Assembly (NCBI GenBank): GCA_039920165.1
Contig: JBDSEG010000290.1
Location: 1 to 17,122, forward strand
Source of the DNA: JBDSEG01 sp039920165
GTDB lineage: Bacteria > Pseudomonadota > Gammaproteobacteria > Burkholderiales > Burkholderiaceae_C
Reading direction: 5' to 3'
Length of the DNA: 17,122 nucleotides
In this document: positions 15,864 to 17,122 of the stretch, piece after piece
How the letters are laid out: every line of letters starts with the position of its first letter
Position numbering within the stretch: position 1 is the first letter of the stretch
The notes under the pieces: model-generated
What the model saw: the letters and a program-made list of their open reading frames with translations, nothing else
Database searches by the model: none
Told to the model about the DNA's origin: nothing
Program-made: the position numbers and the translations under genes

Positions 15864-15898
15864 CCACTTCATGCGGCTGATTCTCAGATCAGAAGTGG
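15864..15898 (-). promoter_or_regulatory. Bulged hairpin between leader ORF and Bug gene
   Basis: In the minus-strand transcript, CCACTT pairs with AAGTGG (outer, 6 bp) and CTGAT with ATCAG (inner, 5 bp, 6-nt loop), with a 7-nt bulge on one side. The stop codon of the 23-codon ORF falls in the inner loop (15884-15886). A translating ribosome would open the 5' arm, a layout seen in attenuators, but there is no U-run after the stem. Speculative. Confidence 0.3.
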
Positions 15899-15955
15899 TG
15901 TGACCTTATAGCCCGCCCGAATCAGTGCCATCCCTAATTCAGTTCGCGCGGCCAT
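15884..15955 (-). CDS. Possible 23-aa leader peptide or gene remnant
   Basis: ATG 15955 is preceded by AAGGAG with a 5-nt gap, one of the best ribosome binding sites in the window, and opens a 23-codon frame (MAARTELGMALIRAGYKVTP followed by LLI). It ends 72 bases upstream of the Bug gene start on the same strand. It may be a translated leader controlling the Bug gene, or the 5' remnant of a gene whose body was lost. I see no similarity to a named peptide. Confidence 0.35.
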   Translation of the reverse strand: MAARTELGMALIRAGYKVTPLLI

Positions 15956-15978
15956 CTCTGCTCCTTAACAATGAGGAT

Positions 15979-16006
15979 GCGAATTGCGAATTGCGAATTG
16001 CGAATT
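15979..16006. repeat. Four tandem copies of GCGAATT
   Basis: Four exact, adjacent 7-bp units (28 bp), followed by GCCGG. The AT-rich units stand out from the GC-rich surroundings. Such short arrays can vary in number by replication slippage; location about 170 bases upstream of the Bug gene would allow a regulatory effect, but none is shown. Confidence 0.85.
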
Positions 16007-16765
16007 GCCGGAGAAAAGCCGTTTCGACCCCCCGAGTGTTTAGTATCAACCTGTCAAGGTACCTGTGGCAGACGTGGGCGTCCCCCAAAGGGCTGCACGG
16101 CGATTGGCAATACGCGGATGGCGATCGCACTGCAGCCTTGGGCAAACGAAATCGGAGAGTTGTGACGTCCAATCCGTCAAGCATCGCGGCCGGGCCAATC
16201 CACGGTGCACGAGGCCGCACCGGCTAGACCGGCGAGGCGGGCGAACCGCGCAACCGCCGTCGGCGAAGGCCTGCAGCATCAAATCGATGTCGCTCGGCTC
16301 GTGCTCTTTGTGGCGAGCTGGCCGGCGCGGGCGGAGATGGCTGCGCTGACGCTGACGTGACGGCGATCCGGGCAGGAGTTGGCCCGTCCTGGAGACCGGG
16401 CGGCGCTGCGTTGCCAACGACGAGCACTGTCGTGACAGAGGTGACCGCGCCGACGGCCGCGAGTGCGAACACCACAGCGCCTCCCGGCTTCTCTCACCCT
16501 CTGACGCGGCCTTGCATCGTTGTTGCCGAGGCCGGATGGGTTCGGACCAATTCATGCCGGGCTCCTCGGCTAAGCCGGGCAAAAACCGCTCGGCGACTGT
16601 TACCACCATAGGGGGGCGCAGAGTGTCGCGGCATCCGTCGCAAGGCTGAGCCGGCGTCCTACCTATGGCATCGGCCGGACGACATAGCGCGGGCGCACGA
16701 AACACCTGTGACCGCGACCGACGGTTGACCGAAAGCTGAATCGAGACGAGCTTGCTCGAACACTG
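16007..16765. other. Non-coding or degraded stretch
   Basis: Apart from the weak small ORF candidate at 16224-16475, no convincing gene is seen. Frames here are Arg/Pro/Ser-rich and change character every few dozen codons, as in degraded or recombined DNA next to a mobile element remnant. A near-palindrome CGGCTAAGCCG is near 16568-16578. Confidence 0.5.
16224..16475 (-). CDS. Doubtful small secreted or membrane-anchored protein
   Basis: 83 codons from GTG 16475 (a second GTG at 16472 is better spaced from GGGAGG at 16480-16485). The first 25 residues are hydrophobic (VFALAAVGAVTSVTTVLVV) and would pass as a signal peptide or anchor; the remainder is Pro/Ala/Ser- then Arg-rich without a motif. 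It may be a real small gene, a remnant, or chance in GC-rich DNA. Confidence 0.25.
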   Translation of the reverse strand: MVFALAAVGAVTSVTTVLVVGNAAPPGLQDGPTPARIAVTSASAQPSPPAPASSPQRARAERHRFDAAGLRRRRLRGSPASPV

Positions 16766-17017
16766 GCCGCCGCCATCAGCGACGGCGCGCCTTCGAGCAT
16801 CGGCACCACCTCGGTGTCCCACACACTCGGCCAGTGGATCGGCTCGGGTGCGGAAGTGCCGTGGCGGCCGCTGCGACGGAAGCGTGAGCGCCGCCTGTAC
16901 CCGCCGCGCGCTGGCCACGCTGATGCCGGTGTTGGCCGCCGCCGCCTCCTGGCTGTGCTCGCTTCTCAATGCCTTGTACTTGTTCACCTGTAGGTCCGCT
17001 ATGCGTTTGCCGGGCAC
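16766..17017 (-). pseudogene. istA: IS21-family istA transposase, N-terminal fragment, frameshifted
   Basis: From GTG 17017, with AGGAAGG 8 nt upstream, the frame reads (V)PGKRIADLQVNKYKALR, then SQEAAAANTGISVASARRV and LPSQRPPRHFRTRADPLA: the N-terminal helix-turn-helix region of IS21-type IstA transposases. After ADPLA the frame shifts: one extra base near 16828-16833 moves the continuation SVWDTEVVPMLEGAPSL into another frame. Similarity stops around 16766, so about 84 of the roughly 350-500 expected residues remain. The DDE catalytic domain and the istB helper gene are absent within the window. The element cannot transpose by itself. Confidence 0.8.
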
Positions 17018-17067
17018 CGTGGCCGCCTTCCTGCTGAAGGCGATCACTGTAGGAACCGAACCGCACA
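16766..17067 (-). mobile_element. Remnant of an IS21-type insertion sequence (left end)
   Basis: The istA fragment plus about 50 bases upstream. IS21 elements start with TG; on the minus strand TGTGCGG at 17067-17061 is a possible outer end, an inference not tested against a full copy. No second inverted repeat or target duplication was found, consistent with truncation. Confidence 0.5.
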
Positions 17068-17122
17068 ACGCACCCCGGCGGTGTTCGTCAACCGCTCAAC
17101 ATCGTTGCCGCTGAGCGCTTAG

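Noticed and set aside
15979..16006. CRISPR-like array
   Set aside because: Units are 7 bp and directly adjacent with no spacers, so it is a simple tandem repeat.
16046..17068. A single 340-codon minus-strand gene at the right end
   Set aside because: Only the first part is IstA-like; after the frameshift the sequence turns into Arg/Ser/Pro-rich noise, so it is a chance extension of a broken transposase gene.

Overview
The window is high-GC bacterial DNA. It is most likely from a betaproteobacterium of the Burkholderiales, judging from an orphan Bug/TctC-type binding protein, a family III CoA transferase, a DUF4864 protein and an IS21-type istA remnant. This assignment is inferred from gene content and was not tested by search. 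No rRNA, tRNA or CRISPR array was seen.

Left part (1-5840, + strand). The window opens inside the 3' end of a DUF2075/Schlafen-type P-loop helicase gene. After about 420 bases with no convincing gene, three consecutive genes follow (794-2410, 2454-4472, 4524-5840). They encode Ala/Lys-rich, mostly helical proteins of 538, 672 and 438 aa, each with its own ribosome binding site and with gaps of about 40-50 bases. None has a signal peptide, a membrane segment or a motif I can tie to a known enzyme. This is the best candidate here for an undescribed system. A perfect 10-bp hairpin separates it from the convergent genes downstream.

Middle part (5886-10376) is ordinary metabolism. On the minus strand lie a family III CoA transferase and an alpha/beta hydrolase. 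A divergent + strand gene encodes an exported DUF4864 protein. A tight minus-strand group follows: dienelactone hydrolase, GNAT acetyltransferase and LysE-type exporter.

Right part (10588-15811). An overlapping histidine kinase/OmpR-type regulator pair is transcribed divergently from a small periplasmic protein of predicted NTF2-like fold, whose signal peptide is broken by a one-base frameshift. Next are a cytidylate-kinase-like protein fused to a BON domain, and an orphan Bug binding protein. The Bug gene is preceded by a 23-codon ORF with a strong ribosome binding site, whose stop codon sits in a hairpin loop.

Right end (15956-17122) is a patchwork with little coding potential. It holds a 7-bp tandem repeat (four copies), a doubtful small ORF and a frameshifted, truncated IS21-family istA fragment, which points to past transposition at this edge.
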